Below are positions 10,989 through 22,130 of a DNA stretch of 64,000 nt, in pieces. The notes under the pieces were generated by a model. The model was not told the origin of the DNA and ran no database searches. It was given only the letters and a program-made list of their open reading frames with translations. Every line of letters starts with the position of its first letter. Positions within the stretch are counted from its first letter, which is position 1. The position numbers were made by a program, and so were the translations under genes. The stretch spans positions 111,507,297 to 111,571,296 of the forward strand of contig CM048750.1 in assembly GCA_026315105.1 (NCBI GenBank). The letters run 5' to 3'. Source of the stretch: Locusta migratoria (Eukaryota > Arthropoda > Insecta > Orthoptera > Acrididae).

Positions 10989-11880
10989 AATGCGTTAATA
11001 CCGAACAGAATGTACATACTTCCCCACACTACCTTGCAATGGTAGGCGGGAAATGGATTCGGCATTCTGTGTCTTTTTTCTGGGAACGGCGCCTTCCCAT
11101 ACCATAAGAACTATTCGCTCTTCAATTTCACTGTGTTTTAAAGTAATGGTGAGAATTCAGCACTTCACACAATCTTTTAAGGTACGTTTCTACCCGCACA
11201 CTATTTGTTAATTCTGCCATTTAAAGGTTTAATTACATTCACGGATCAGAAGTTTCATGTAATAATTACTTTGTCCCAATAGTGAATTTTACATCAAGAC
11301 GCTGCCCTCTAACCCACTGTCACGATAATAAGCAAAGATATCGACTTAGTTATTTTACTTATTACTTTTTCCTGGTCAGACACTAAGATATACTTCAAGA
11401 AGCCTGGTAGGGACACGGCTCAATCCAAAGTGTTTCATCAAACAAAATCCGGCAACTTACTTTTGCTGAAATCATCCTACACGAATATTTCCCCCATTTT
11501 CCTTCTTTGACTGGGAGGTCAACGAAATGAGATTATAGCACAGTAGTTTAGTGAGAGTGAGTTGTCGGAACTGCTGTCACCACTGACGAAAAATATCCCA
11601 TGGTCCAACTCTATCTCTAGCCCTCTGCAAAATTTCGTCCAAATCACCTAGTAATTTTTGCGTGAAAGCATAACAAACAAACTTTCACAATTATATTAGA
11701 GAGTATGATTAAATATTATCTGCTGCGTGACACATAAGAATTTACTTAGTAGTATTTAGGTTTGCCTTATTATGTCTTCCAGTGGGCGGTAAGGAGCTGA
11801 TGATGAAGTAGTTTTGCATCTGTACAGTATTAGTGTAAAAAGGACCCCAATGTCATTTTTGCCCTGGGGCCCTTGGTGAC
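10989..11880. other. hAT interior, right part
   Basis: About 900 bp up to the right terminus. No open reading frame with recognisable motifs. The end turns into the GGGGCCC-type subterminal sequence that mirrors the left side. Confidence 0.5.
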
Positions 11881-11903
11881 ATAGCTACGCCACTGTCTGT
11901 GAA

Positions 11904-12870
11904 CAGTGTTAGAGAGCTGATCAGATTGTCTACTGAATCGTTTATAAAGATAAGGAACAGTAGGGGCTCTATAACACTTCCCTGGGGCAGCCAGATTTGA
12001 GATTTCACTTCAATTTTACACAATGACTTTATATCAGTTACTGTGTAATTTATGACAAGATTTCACAAATCCAGTCGCACAACCGAGAAGATTGATTAAA
12101 AGTCGATTTTGATGTACAGTATCAAAGCCTTTTGGAAGTCTAAAATATGTTGAACAGATAAGAGACCCCTTGTCGATAGCACTAATCACTTAAAGTGAGT
12201 CAAGCTGAATCCATGTTGACTATCAAAAGCTCGTTCTCTTCAAGGTTGTGCCTAATGTTTGAACAAAGTATATTATCCAAAACCTTGCTGCAAATCGACG
12301 TTAAAGGTAAGAGCCTGTAATTTTGTGGATCACTCCTAATGCCTTTTTTTAATATTGTAGTGACCTGAGTAACTTTACAGTTTTTAGTACGGATCTTTCA
12401 CAGAGTGAGTGGTCATATATGATAGCTAGGTACAGAGCTATTGCATCAGCATACTCTGACAAGTACCTATCTGATTTGTACACAATCTGTACTGGAAGAC
12501 ATTCTTTTTATAGTGATTTAAGTTGCTTCTAAAGTACACATGCTGGAAGCTGTTCTTGATTCGAATTCAGGAGGATTTACTTCGTCTTCTAGTGAAAGAA
12601 TTTCAGAAACTTGTGTTTAGCAACACTAGCTACACTGTTATCAGTAGCACCACCACTGCTGTCGAATAGTGAAGGTATTGATTGTGTTTTTCCACTAGTG
12701 TACTTCATGCAAGATAGGATTTTCTACCAAATTACGAGACAGTTTCGTCGTGGAGACTATTACATCGTTCTCTCATTGAAGTTTATTTGGAACACATCTC
12801 TCACTTGCTGTCGATATTATTTTTTCAAAAGCCAAAGACTCTCTCTCATTTATCAAAGCATGAAGCAAAT
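11904..12870 (-). mobile_element. CR1-like LINE (antisense), reverse-transcriptase part
   Basis: Continuation of the LINE interrupted by the hAT. Read antisense, the segment around 11930-11990 corresponds to the PQGSV and following INDL region of a reverse transcriptase, and 12200-12400 to the fingers/palm. A parallel antisense copy at 41815-42890 shows the same order (for example CTGTAA near 12310 with its counterpart near 42410). Stops and frame slips are frequent, so it is not functional. Confidence 0.7.
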
Positions 12871-12959
12871 TATTATCTGCTATTTTGAAGGTAGAAAGAT
12901 AATTTCTGATGGCCAAAGTAAGGAAGATATCAAATGCAGAATGGCTATGGGAAGAAAAG

Positions 12960-13440
12960 CATTTCTGCAGAAGTGACAGTTGACATCCAATATTAGTTTA
13001 AATATTGAAAGCATTTGTCTGGAGTGTAGCATTGTTTGCGAGTGAAATTTGAACGATAAGGAGTTTAGACAAAAAGATGATAGAAGCTTTTGAAATGTGG
13101 TGCTATACACAAATGATGAAGATTAGATGGGTAGATCATGTAACTAATAAGGAGATGCTCAAGAGAATTGGGGAGAAAAGGAGTTTCTGGCATATCTTGA
13201 ATAAGAGACGGGATAGGTTGTTGGGACACATTTTGACACATCAAGAAATCGTCAACTTAGTATTAGAAGAAAGTGTATGGGATAAAAATCGTAGAGGGAA
13301 CCTGAGGGACGAATACAACAACCAGATTCAAAAGGATGTAGGTTGCTGTTCATATTCTCATTTGAAGAGGCTTGCACAGAACAGGGTAGCATGGAGACCT
13401 GCATCAAAGCAGTCTGCGGACTGAAGACCACAACAACATG
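12960..13440 (+). mobile_element. RTE-like LINE 3' end with CAACAACA tail
   Basis: Plus-strand frame at 13077-13424 encodes the classical RTE tail: EAFEMWCYTQMMKIRWVDHV, LKRIGEK, DRLLGHILTHQEIVNLVLE, and finally KRLAQNRVAWRPA. The element ends GCGGACTGAAGACCACAACA at about 13438. The same 3' end recurs at 15705-15805. It interrupts the antisense CR1-like LINE, whose sequence appears on both sides. Strongly 5'-truncated and inactive. Confidence 0.8.
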
Positions 13441-14180
13441 TTTTTTGTTTAATTTAGTGAATTTGGGATTTCTTATATTTGGTCTTGCTATGACAACTCT
13501 GTGTTCATTAATCCATGTAACGGTCTTTATTAGTTAAGGATTATTTTGTTGCTGGGAGGTCAGTTTCACAACCTTACACTATTATAGTGTTTCATGAATT
13601 AATTGCTCAAAATAGCTTTCAGAGAATATAGTCCATACAATTTCAGAAGTTTATTTTTGCCTCCAGTTTTAGCACGAATTTTTTTATCGAGGATAAATTA
13701 AAAGTCATCGCCTACTGCATGAGAATGGCCATGCTCTCTAAGGGTCCTTGCTGTGTGTGTTTGGTTTCTCCCCTTAGGAGGTTCAAGTCGTCCCTTGTGC
13801 ATGGGTGTGTGTGTGTTGTCCTTAGCAAAAGTTAGTTTAAGTAGTTTGTAAATCTAGGGACTGATGAGGACTGCAGTTTGGTCCCATAACTTTACAAAAA
13901 TTAGAACATTTGAAAGTCATCAGCAATTATCATTTTATGCTTGGGTACATGTTTGAAATTTGATTCAAGCTGTCTTTGAACAATTAAGTAATTGTCTCTT
14001 TTGAGTCATGGTGTCAGTAAAAAGAAGCAATTATTAATTTATTCTGGTTGTTTAGTATAACCTCTACCCACATCAACTGACAGGAACTATCTACATGAAT
14101 TTGCCCTTTTCTAAGGAATTAGACTAAACGTATCTCTGCATTTAGCCAGCTTTTGCTACCTATAATGATTTGTGTTTCAG
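13441..14180 (-). mobile_element. CR1-like LINE (antisense), probable endonuclease part, with SINE
   Basis: Antisense sequence between the RTE tail and the ORF1-like region, in the position expected for the endonuclease domain of the same LINE. Individual endonuclease motifs are too decayed to name with confidence. The SINE at 13710-13912 interrupts it. Confidence 0.4.
13710..13912 (+). mobile_element. degraded tRNA-derived SINE, family A
   Basis: The tRNA head is badly decayed, but GGAGGTTCAAGTC (box B relic near 13780) and GTAGTTTGTAAATCTAGGGA followed by CTGATGA and GCAGTTTGGTCCCATAA are clear. The flanking duplication AAAGTCATC is perfect (13701-13709 and 13913-13921). Confidence 0.8.
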
Positions 14181-14479
14181 TTCTTTCTATTAGCGCTTGG
14201 AACTCTGGTACTTTCCTTGCACAGCTATGATAGTTTACAATCAATTGTTTCTATATCTTCATTTGTCCTATGTGTGATCTGCACCCTATAAGACTGAAAC
14301 CCTTTATGTGTGTTCCTGAGACCCTTTAATCTTAAGAACCTCCCAGTTCATAACACACAACTCCTACTACCCATATAGCAGTTTATGTAGTGGATGCCTG
14401 ACCTATTCATCAGAAGCACACCACACTATGGCACAAGTCGAGGAATCCGCAGCCTAAATGGCTGGAGAACAGACTGAGC

Positions 14480-14830
14480 ATTTGATAAAGACATTCCACT
14501 CAGCTCTGTACCAGAGGTCTGTAGTCGGCCCTTTTAACTACACAGCATATGGTGACCTCAGCTTTCACATTGCAGTCAAGATTGGCAGACTTCACCGTTT
14601 CAGATAGCCGCCCAAAACTGAAGAGCATTTCTCTGATTCAAATTGACACATGTCCTTGGTACCTACATGAGGCATTACCTGAAGTTGGCTCTGCCCTGTG
14701 GTCTTCAGGATAATTGTAAGCACTCGTTCAACAACTAGAATGACTGCTTCTGGTATGCACATGGAATGGACATTGGAATTCTTCCCCTCCTGAGCAACCA
14801 TATCTTTAAGTGGCCCCTTACCCATCTAAT
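14480..14830 (-). pseudogene. LINE ORF1-like SGNH/esterase-type fragment
   Basis: Minus-strand frame 14592-14825 reads SMCIPEAVILVVERVLTIIL, then a QLQVMPHVGTKDMCQFESEK stretch. The spacing of a CIPGA-like patch, a basic linker and an HVGTNDI-like patch is that of the SGNH-hydrolase (esterase) domain found in ORF1 of several CR1/Jockey-group LINEs. Its position upstream (antisense) of the CR1-like endonuclease and RT parts fits one long element. The frame breaks before the expected C-terminal catalytic His region. Confidence 0.45.
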
Positions 14831-14959
14831 GTTGGAGCTCTCAACTGTAATTAATGCCAGGCTCTTTCATTTCCTGAATCTTTCAGGCTGTAAGGTGACC
14901 TCAGGAACAGTGTACAGCTCCTCAAACCTCATTTGTAGTCTTTTGCTGCCAGCTACGCC

Positions 14960-15704
14960 ATGAGGCGCCATCACCCTCTGTCAGTGTCAGTACAAGCAGT
15001 AACAGGACTGGCCATAGTCGAGAGCAGATTGTAGAACACATTGGACGTTCTGGACGTTCGCTACATCCCGACAACCAGCCCACAAGAACAGTGTCCATTA
15101 ACTGCAGCCTCCAGCTAAGTAATTGAAGTTATCAACATTTGTAGCTGAGTGTGAAGTCTTATAGTCTGATCTACTCAGTTTGCATCCATACACAACATTC
15201 ACAGTCCGTATCCATAACTACAACACATAGACAAATGAACGAATGTAAAGATGCACTGTCGAATTCTACAGTAAGTAACTAACATAAACGTGATAATGCG
15301 CCAAGAAGGTACTTTATCGTGCAGTAGTCTAAAACAGGACATCGAAATTACTAAAATAAAGGTCAAAGTAAAGGTGGTGTAAATACACAGCTATTAGACG
15401 ATATTCTGCTTTAAAAATTGCGAGACAGAGCCTACTACATGCAAAAACAATCAACTAAATTGCGCATTTAAACTGCAGAGCGAACACGAAAATAGCTCGC
15501 TGGGACCTACCTTTTATGTGCTGTCGTTGGTGCCTGATAAAGAGCCGCTGTCAAACTTTTGAACTTGCAGTTAGTGGTTTTCCCGAGTGTGACATCAATT
15601 TAAGAGGATGGTAAATCTCCAAAGTAGAAAATTCAGAGCTTGGATCTCTCCAGTTTCTTCTTTATGCCAATGGCGTCAGTAAGCACATTCAAATGAACAT
15701 AGAT
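14960..15704. other. spacer, nothing recognised
   Basis: About 740 bp without supported coding potential, terminal repeats or a SINE head. Confidence 0.5.
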
Positions 15705-15805
15705 TGCCATTCTTATTCTCAGATGAAGAGGCTTGCACAGGACAGGGTAGCATGGAGAGCTCCATCAAACCAGTATACGGACTGAAGACCACAACAACAA
15801 CAATG
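15705..15805 (+). repeat. RTE-like LINE 3' tail fragment
   Basis: About 100 bp nearly identical in layout to the end of the element at 12960-13440: TCTCA-ATGAAGAGGCTTGCAC, AGGGTAGCATGGAGA, then CGGACTGAAGACCACAACAA with a CAA-repeat tail. A very short 5'-truncated insertion. Confidence 0.75.
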
Positions 15806-17030
15806 GCGTGGGAAAAACTATTGTACGGAGTCTGCAAGTAACATGTGTGCTTGCTGTAAAAATAAAATGAAAATGAATTTAAGAAAGAAAAAGAACAGAA
15901 TATTTTATCTGATACCTTAGCAATGTAGGATCCCTTTATGAGTTTCATGACTGGTAGTACACTTCAATCAATGAGCACAATATGTATGTGTGTTTCGATT
16001 TCTCCCATGTAATACACCTTCTGAGGAGGTCAAATGCCATATTAATCGATCAGTGCCTTATAACAGTGTATTATACACCATTTCCTAGCCATATTAAAAA
16101 GCAAACACCTGCAGGTTCCAATGAAGTGTTAATATCCAAAATAAGCTTTTAGGATCAATGCGTAAAGCAAAACTATGAAACACCACAAACCAATGTTCAC
16201 CTAGGAATAATTAAACAATTTTCTGACAGTATTTATTTTTATGTTTCATCAATATTAAATAAAGTCAAGGCGTTGTTAGCTTGAGACAAAACATACTTAA
16301 TAATGATGCCTGCAACAAGAGGAATATTTAAATACCAAACACTCGACTGTGTGGTTCAAAAAAATTTTTTCCAGTACCTAATGCAGGCACTGAGTGAAAT
16401 AACCATGCAGATCTCCTTATGCTTCCATAGCAATAAATACACTGACCAAAGGCCAACTGTATCTGTAACTGTATTCAGTTTGTGAGATCACTGCTATTCA
16501 AATGGGCCTTATGTGGAGCACTATTAATTATTACCATAACTAGAGGTTAAATGTGAGAATATCATCACAAACATTACTGATCATTGCTATGATGACGCTG
16601 TTGTACCCACAAATTGGCGGATCACTGAGTCAGAGAGAAAGAGAGAGAGAGAGCGAGAGAGACTGAGAGCATATGGTGATTAGCAAGCTTGCCTAAGGTA
16701 AACATTCGCCAGGGTCTACAGTTGCAGCCTTGCGGTATAAGCGAGCAGATGGACATTGATGAGACAGCATTAAGCGCAAACAGTGACGTACCCTGCTGTT
16801 GCATCAATGAGTTTTGTGAGAGGGAGCGCCATGCCTTTGAGAAAGAGAGAGGGAGGCACTATGAAGTAACCAAGCTGTTGATAGTTAACGATTACTGCCT
16901 AGTAGTACGATTCTGACTCGGACAGCGAGCATGAACGACACTAGAATCTACAATTTTAGAATACATTTGTGGAGAAACAGCAATCGTTAATAAAATTATA
17001 TTTTTAAAACACAGTCTAGATCACAAGATA
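15806..17030. other. spacer with a GA-rich patch
   Basis: About 1.2 kb. A GA-repeat patch lies at 16632-16662, and a 75-codon frame follows it (16689-16916) with no known motif. No supported gene. Confidence 0.45.
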
Positions 17031-17034
17031 GTTT

Positions 17035-17110
17035 TTATTGTTCTTAGGCAACCGGTTTCAGTCTGCTTGTGAGACCATCTTCAGGCCGACTGCAATACAA
17101 TAATGTTACA
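17035..17110. repeat. ACCGGTTTC / GACCATCTTCAG dispersed module
   Basis: Contains CAACCGGTTTCAGTCTG and GAGACCATCTTCAGGC. Related modules occur at 27450-27520 (CCCGAAACCGGTCATCA), at about 55860-55900 and at 56095-56135. The parent element is not identified. Confidence 0.5.
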
Positions 17111-17269
17111 AATATTAAGAAGGATGTAGAGAAGATGATATTATGGCAATAAACAGTAAAATAATTACAATGTATAATGTTATACCCATGACAGCCGATT
17201 GTGGGCAGGTCAGGAACCATTGGCCGTGGAAATCAACTGGGGAATACTGAAGCAACGATCGAGCTTATA

Positions 17270-17808
17270 CAGGGTGGAACACCTAACACTTACACCGCAA
17301 ATATTGCGGAAACGGAATTTGGGATTGATGTGCGGTTTTCACAGAAGGGATTGCTAGACAAGAACTCGTATTGTTATCCAATAAACAGTTTGCAAAAATT
17401 ACTAGAAAGTGTATTATTTATGCACACATACAATTTTTCAAATGGAACAATGATTGTTTCTATCATGCACTGGAATTTTTGACACAAGCTGTGTACAAAA
17501 AATTTTGACTGACATTTTTGAAACGTTTAGTTTGGCAGCTATAACCATTCAAAGTTTTGGGGGCAGAAGCTACGACAGCATAGTTAACTGGCTGGTGATC
17601 ATGATACAGTGGGCCATGCCCCAGGGGCTAGCCACTGGTCCAGTCAGTTACACTATCGCAGCCTCCGCCTCCGAAACTTTGAACGGTTGTAGCTGCCAAA
17701 ATAAACGTGACAAAAATGTCATTCAAATTACTTTGTACATAGCTGGTGTCAAAAATTCCAGTGCATGATAGAAACAACCATTGTTCCATTAAGAAAAACT
17801 GTACGTTT

Positions 17809-17856
<48 letters not shown>

Positions 17857-17994
17857 GTGTCTAAGTAATATTACAACATGTTTGTTGGCTCAGAATATGA
17901 GCCCATGACTACCAATCCATTCTGTGAAAACCGCACATCTCGCACTTTCCGTTTCCACAATATTTGTGGTGTAAGTGTTAGATGATTCACCCTG
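17270..17994. mobile_element. TA-flanked foldback MITE, nearly one palindrome
   Basis: Starts CAGGGTG and ends CACCCTG, flanked by TA on both sides (Tc1/mariner-type target). The inverted arms cover almost the whole element. The outer 85 bp pair well (for example CTAACACTTACACCGCAAAT with its counterpart near 17955-17980). Inner segments also pair (CTATCATGCACTGGAATTTT at 17460 with its complement near 17755, and TTTGGCAGCTATAACC at 17532 with its complement near 17690). The centre lies near 17625. No transposase. A 42-base A-run at 17811-17852 sits in the right arm only. Confidence 0.85.
17811..17852 (+). repeat. poly(A) run, 42 bases
   Basis: Uninterrupted A-run inside the right arm of the foldback MITE. 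The left arm has no matching T-run, so it arose by expansion or a small insertion after the arms formed. Confidence 0.9.
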
Positions 17995-18090
17995 TATATG
18001 GTCTGTCCCCCCCCCCCCACTCCTCCCACATGCGGCATTACATTATTGAGAATCAATCATGTACTTATTAATGTTGTTATTGTCTTACAG

Positions 18091-19024
18091 CAGGCATGGC
18101 CAACATTCCCCCCATCACTGCAATGCCTGCAGCATGTGTGGGAGTGAGATGGCTATATGCCAAACACTGCAAGGGGGAAACGAAGGTAGGCATTTTTTGC
18201 AACACAGTGAGGCTACTAAGTGGAGATGGCAATGTTGTAAAGTACTTTTATGATTGGGATTTCAGCACTAATATAGATTTGCTACCTTTTTTATTCGCCA
18301 AAGCAATAACTTTATTCTTTAAGGAAATAAGCACATTACTCGTTATTCATGTAATTAGCAGAAATACTTATCTTTCTTGAAAAACAAAACCATTGCATTA
18401 AGCTATTTAACATATTTAGAAATCTTTATTGAATTTCTTAAAGAGAAATGATAATTTTCGACACCTCAAGCTCAAAACAACAGAAATATTACGTAACGTA
18501 AATTATCACAATGAAAAATAATGAAGTGTAGAATTATATCATCATTTTGTATATATCTAACACATACAATAAAAGAATTGCAAATTCTTTTTAAACTTAT
18601 AATTATATCAATGGTGTGAACTGTGCTGTCAAAATATAATAATTGCAAATAATAAAGTGCACAAAACATATCATTTGAAAGTATTTAAAAGCATGAAACT
18701 ATGGAAAAACGTATGACAAAAGAGCACTCCAAGACACTGTGCGAAAAACGTAAGTATATACACTTATTAAAATAACTTAAACCTCACTTAATAATTATAT
18801 AACTATGTACAAAGTGTTGTCCGTACTGCAAGTAACTTGAAAATGTCAAAATTAATTTAAATAACCATAGCACCGTCCTTCTCTTCCTGCTCGCCACTCT
18901 GCACCATATGCCGTTGCACACAGTGCGTGGGTCAGGGGGACGGCAAAGGTGACCGTGCCTGCGGGCGGGGCCAAGGGCGCGGCGAGGGCGCCTGTGCCTC
19001 CGGGGTGGTGTACGGCCAAGCCTG
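18091..19024. mobile_element. non-autonomous hAT-like element with GC-rich end
   Basis: Inverted ends CAGGCATGGCC (left) and the complement of CAGGCTTGGCC (right, ending 19024), flanked by an 8-bp duplication TCTTACAG / TCTAACAG (18083-18090 and 19025-19032, one mismatch). The right about 140 bp is very GC-rich; the interior is AT-rich with no transposase. A related GC-rich end lies at 2309-2445. Confidence 0.75.
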
Positions 19025-19032
19025 TCTAACAG

Positions 19033-20205
19033 GCTACAGTTATAATATTAAAAAAAGGGGCTAAATATACAAGATTGTACAGATTATTACAATCTTTAAG
19101 ATTGGTAACAATTCAGAGTAAAACGTTTTATATAAAGATTAAAAATACTCGGTTTTATCAGATTTGTTAGCTAGCTGGGCACATTGGTGCCAGAGACAGT
19201 AATATTTCATTGCTATTGTAATGAATTGTGGTGTATCGATCGTTGCACGCCAGCAATGCTAGTCGCAGCGCTCGTACCAAGGGACGATGCGGTCATGATC
19301 TGAAGAGAATAATTTGGTCTAGAGCATTGATAATGAACATAGGTCCATACTCTATCTGCTGAGTACACTGGGTAATGGCCTTGAGATACTGTTACAGCCT
19401 CTCTGGATCCAGCTGACCACGCTGCTGAGATGACTTCACAGCCACCGACGAGCTTCTGGGTGCACAGCACTCAGTGACAAAGACACCAATACAGCCTGTT
19501 AGGCCATCATCTCTTCCTGCCATTGCATGGACAAGTGAGCCTTGATGGTCCATACATTCAGACCCAGCACCAGCTGAGTGTGGTGAATGGGCATGGGTTA
19601 ACGACAAACATTGAACATCTTAACTACCAGCCACTTGACTCCGAATACTGGGATAGCCATTGAGCAGCCTGGGAAAGACTCTTGAGGCATAAACGGTAGT
19701 CGCACCTCGGACACACACCTCCTGGGTGTCAAGACTACAGCAGCTGCTGGGTCGATCGACACCTCTGGCGGCACTGCTGAAGAACTTATTTTTATGAAGA
19801 TCAAGCAATAAATGACTGTGGACGACTACGACCTGCTCTCTCAACCCCAGGCCATCTTGATGGGTAGTGGCAAGGGCCTTATAAGTGGTATTGAAAGCCT
19901 TGGCCATAACAAGTGGTGTCAGAAATAAAAACTCAGCGTCGGAAACTATCACAAGTTGTGATAGAAGTGACCAGACGGTCGTTTCTGTAGGAGCAGACAG
20001 CCAGAACAGACACTGAGTGGTGAAAGTGCAAGCAACTATGTTTCTTTATTTCTGACAATTCATGTTAGAATGCAGTGATAGCATTAACAGATCTGAATCA
20101 TTGAAGAGACCTAGTGAAGCTATCATAATTTTGGGGCAACAGGGCTCATGTAAATTTGGAACTGTCAAGGTGTACAGTTTGCAATCTAATGGGTCTTGTC
20201 GCTCC
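19033..20205. other. unassigned region with short frames
   Basis: About 1.2 kb. Phrases such as TGGTGCCAGAGACAGTAAT (19179) and AAGTGGTGTCAGAAATAAAA (19910) resemble primer-binding-site or LTR-junction wording of LTR retrotransposons, but no pair of LTRs or gag/pol motif was found. Minus-strand frames at 19213-19952 show no recognisable domain. Confidence 0.25.
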
Positions 20206-20220
20206 ATGTGATATATTTGT

Positions 20221-20383
20221 TCAAATCAAATGTTCAAATGTTTGTAAATTTATCGGACCAAACTGCGTGGTCATCAGTCCGTAGCTTACAAACTACGTAA
20301 ACCTAGGTAAACTAACCTAAGGACAAACACACGCACCCATGCCCCAGGGAGGACTCGAACCTCCACGGCGAGCAACCGCGTGA
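20221..20383 (-). mobile_element. tRNA-derived SINE, family A (minus, head-truncated)
   Basis: Reverse-strand SINE with the hairpin complement near 20255-20280, body, and box B complement (GGACTCGAACC near 20350-20360). It is flanked by a perfect 11-bp duplication GATATATTTGT (20210-20220 and 20384-20394). The outermost tRNA head is shortened. Confidence 0.85.
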
Positions 20384-20394
20384 GATATATTTGT

Positions 20395-22130
20395 GCCAGC
20401 TATGTGCAGTATTTGTGGAAAATAGGGACAGGTGACAGTGAAGTATGGGGGGGGGTATAAATGGGTTATAATAAGATGCATTAATAAGTAGCTTGGCAGT
20501 TTAAAAGTAGAGGTGTACTATACGCAAGTTTTCCCATCACTTCGGCTGTTTCATGATCATAGTAAATAATGACTCAAGTACATCAATAAAATAATGACTC
20601 AAAAATTTTCAACATGACAATTTATTAATTCAATGACTGTCCCAACTAATGAATAGTCCTACGAAGAACCATTTTTTCAATTAATTTTATATATTATTGT
20701 AAAATAGTTATTAATTTTACAGTATAATATGCAGGAACAAAATTCCACAGGATACTGTGTGATGGAACCAATTTCAGTTTTATGTGTAACAAATACCAAA
20801 ATTGAATCATTTCATTCCTTTCCATGATGACAAGTACAGCAAAATAAATCCAGTAGAATGCAGTCCCTTTTACAATAGAGAGAGCTTTCTATTCGAAATA
20901 TCGAATCATTTACTTCATGTAATATGTGCAACAAAGCTCAAACAGAATACAGGCAAAATGTCACAATGGATTTCAAAAATTGGAATTCATACACATATGT
21001 CTATTTGTAATGAGGAACACATTATTATGAGAACACTTTCTGTTTTGAATGGGACGAGACTATGAAGACTGTATACTCCAACCAGGATAAAGAAAGCAAT
21101 TCCGGATCTGAGACATTTCCCAACCAAGGAAAAATTTGATGATGCGGTTCCCAATTCAACTTCACCTCTGTTCGTCAATGGTATGGCAAGTTACCTTGTT
21201 GACCCACCCAGTTCAGGTTATTAACAATAAAACTGGGCTTTATTACGATGCACTTTTGGCAACGCTAATATAATTACAAATAACGCTTTAATATCTCTTC
21301 TGGGACAGAAAATGAATACATGAATTTGTTGAGGAGGCCATTCACTATTTCTTTGCTCTTTTAAGTTTTCTATATATTTCGCGCCGTTTCCGAAATATTT
21401 GCAGAAATAATGGCGGTTTTATGATGCCTGTGTGTCTGTCTGTAATGTGTTTCCACTATTTAGATTGCACCCTTCCATTGAACTGATCGGCACCAAATTT
21501 TACAGACGTATTTGTTGGCCACCAGAGACCAGAACCTCCCTCTGGCGGCATAAACGGACTCCCCTAGAGGGTGGTACTATGTCATATTTCGGGTGTTATG
21601 TGTCGAATCGAAACAAATTTCAAGTAAAAGTTATTCAGGCTTTAATATCAAGTAACCTTTTTTTTTTAATTTTTTCGATATTTTGACTCTGAAATTATGT
21701 ACACACATAGAAATATATAATTCGTCAACTGGCTCTACTATCATATTCCATTACTGTAAGTTTGAAGAATGAATTGAAGATGTTATTATATGTATGGTTG
21801 AGTACATCACAGAATAACATATGACTAATTAATAAACATGGCTCATTATTATTTCAATAGGTTTCGTTATTTCTGGATGCGACCCCCAATACATGAATTT
21901 TTGCCATTATCGAATTTCTTTAAGGCCTTTCAAATTGGACTAAGATAAAAGATGTAAAAATAAAAATAGCACAGGCCTGTTTCTCGGCCTACTTTTGCAA
22001 ACGTATAGGACAAAAATAATAAAAATATACATTTAAAGATATAAAATAATATGCATTATATTTTTTAAAAACTATGTAATACAACCAACCGGTTGCGTTA
22101 ATTTTATTGTGCTTGACAACGTTAGATTAG
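20395..22130. other. AT-rich spacer, nothing recognised
   Basis: About 1.7 kb with only short frames (for example 20802-21065 and 21432-21686) that show no family motif. No terminal repeats were detected by eye. Confidence 0.45.

Larger units (their letters stand above)
6891..11895. mobile_element. hAT-superfamily DNA transposon, composite, 5,005 bp
   Basis: Termini are inverted copies of CAGTGGCGTAGCTAT (6891-6905 and 11881-11895), flanked by a perfect 8-bp duplication TCTGTGAA (6883-6890 and 11896-11903). The CAGTGGCGTAGC start and the 8-bp duplication are hAT hallmarks. Both subterminal regions are GC-rich with GGGGCCC patches. No hAT transposase is readable, so the copy is non-autonomous or decayed. 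The interior hosts a Harbinger element (8495-9537), a piggyBac transposase remnant (about 9740-10050, minus) and a SINE (10809-10988, minus). It interrupts the CR1-like LINE, whose sequence continues on both sides. Confidence 0.9.

Noticed and set aside
16689..16916. 75-codon frame after a GA-rich patch
   Set aside because: No motif, no promoter or splice evidence, and no related copy in the window.
19160..20000. LTR retrotransposon suspected from TGGTGCCAGAGACA and GTGGTGTCAGAA wording
   Set aside because: No paired LTRs, no target duplication and no gag/pol domain could be found.
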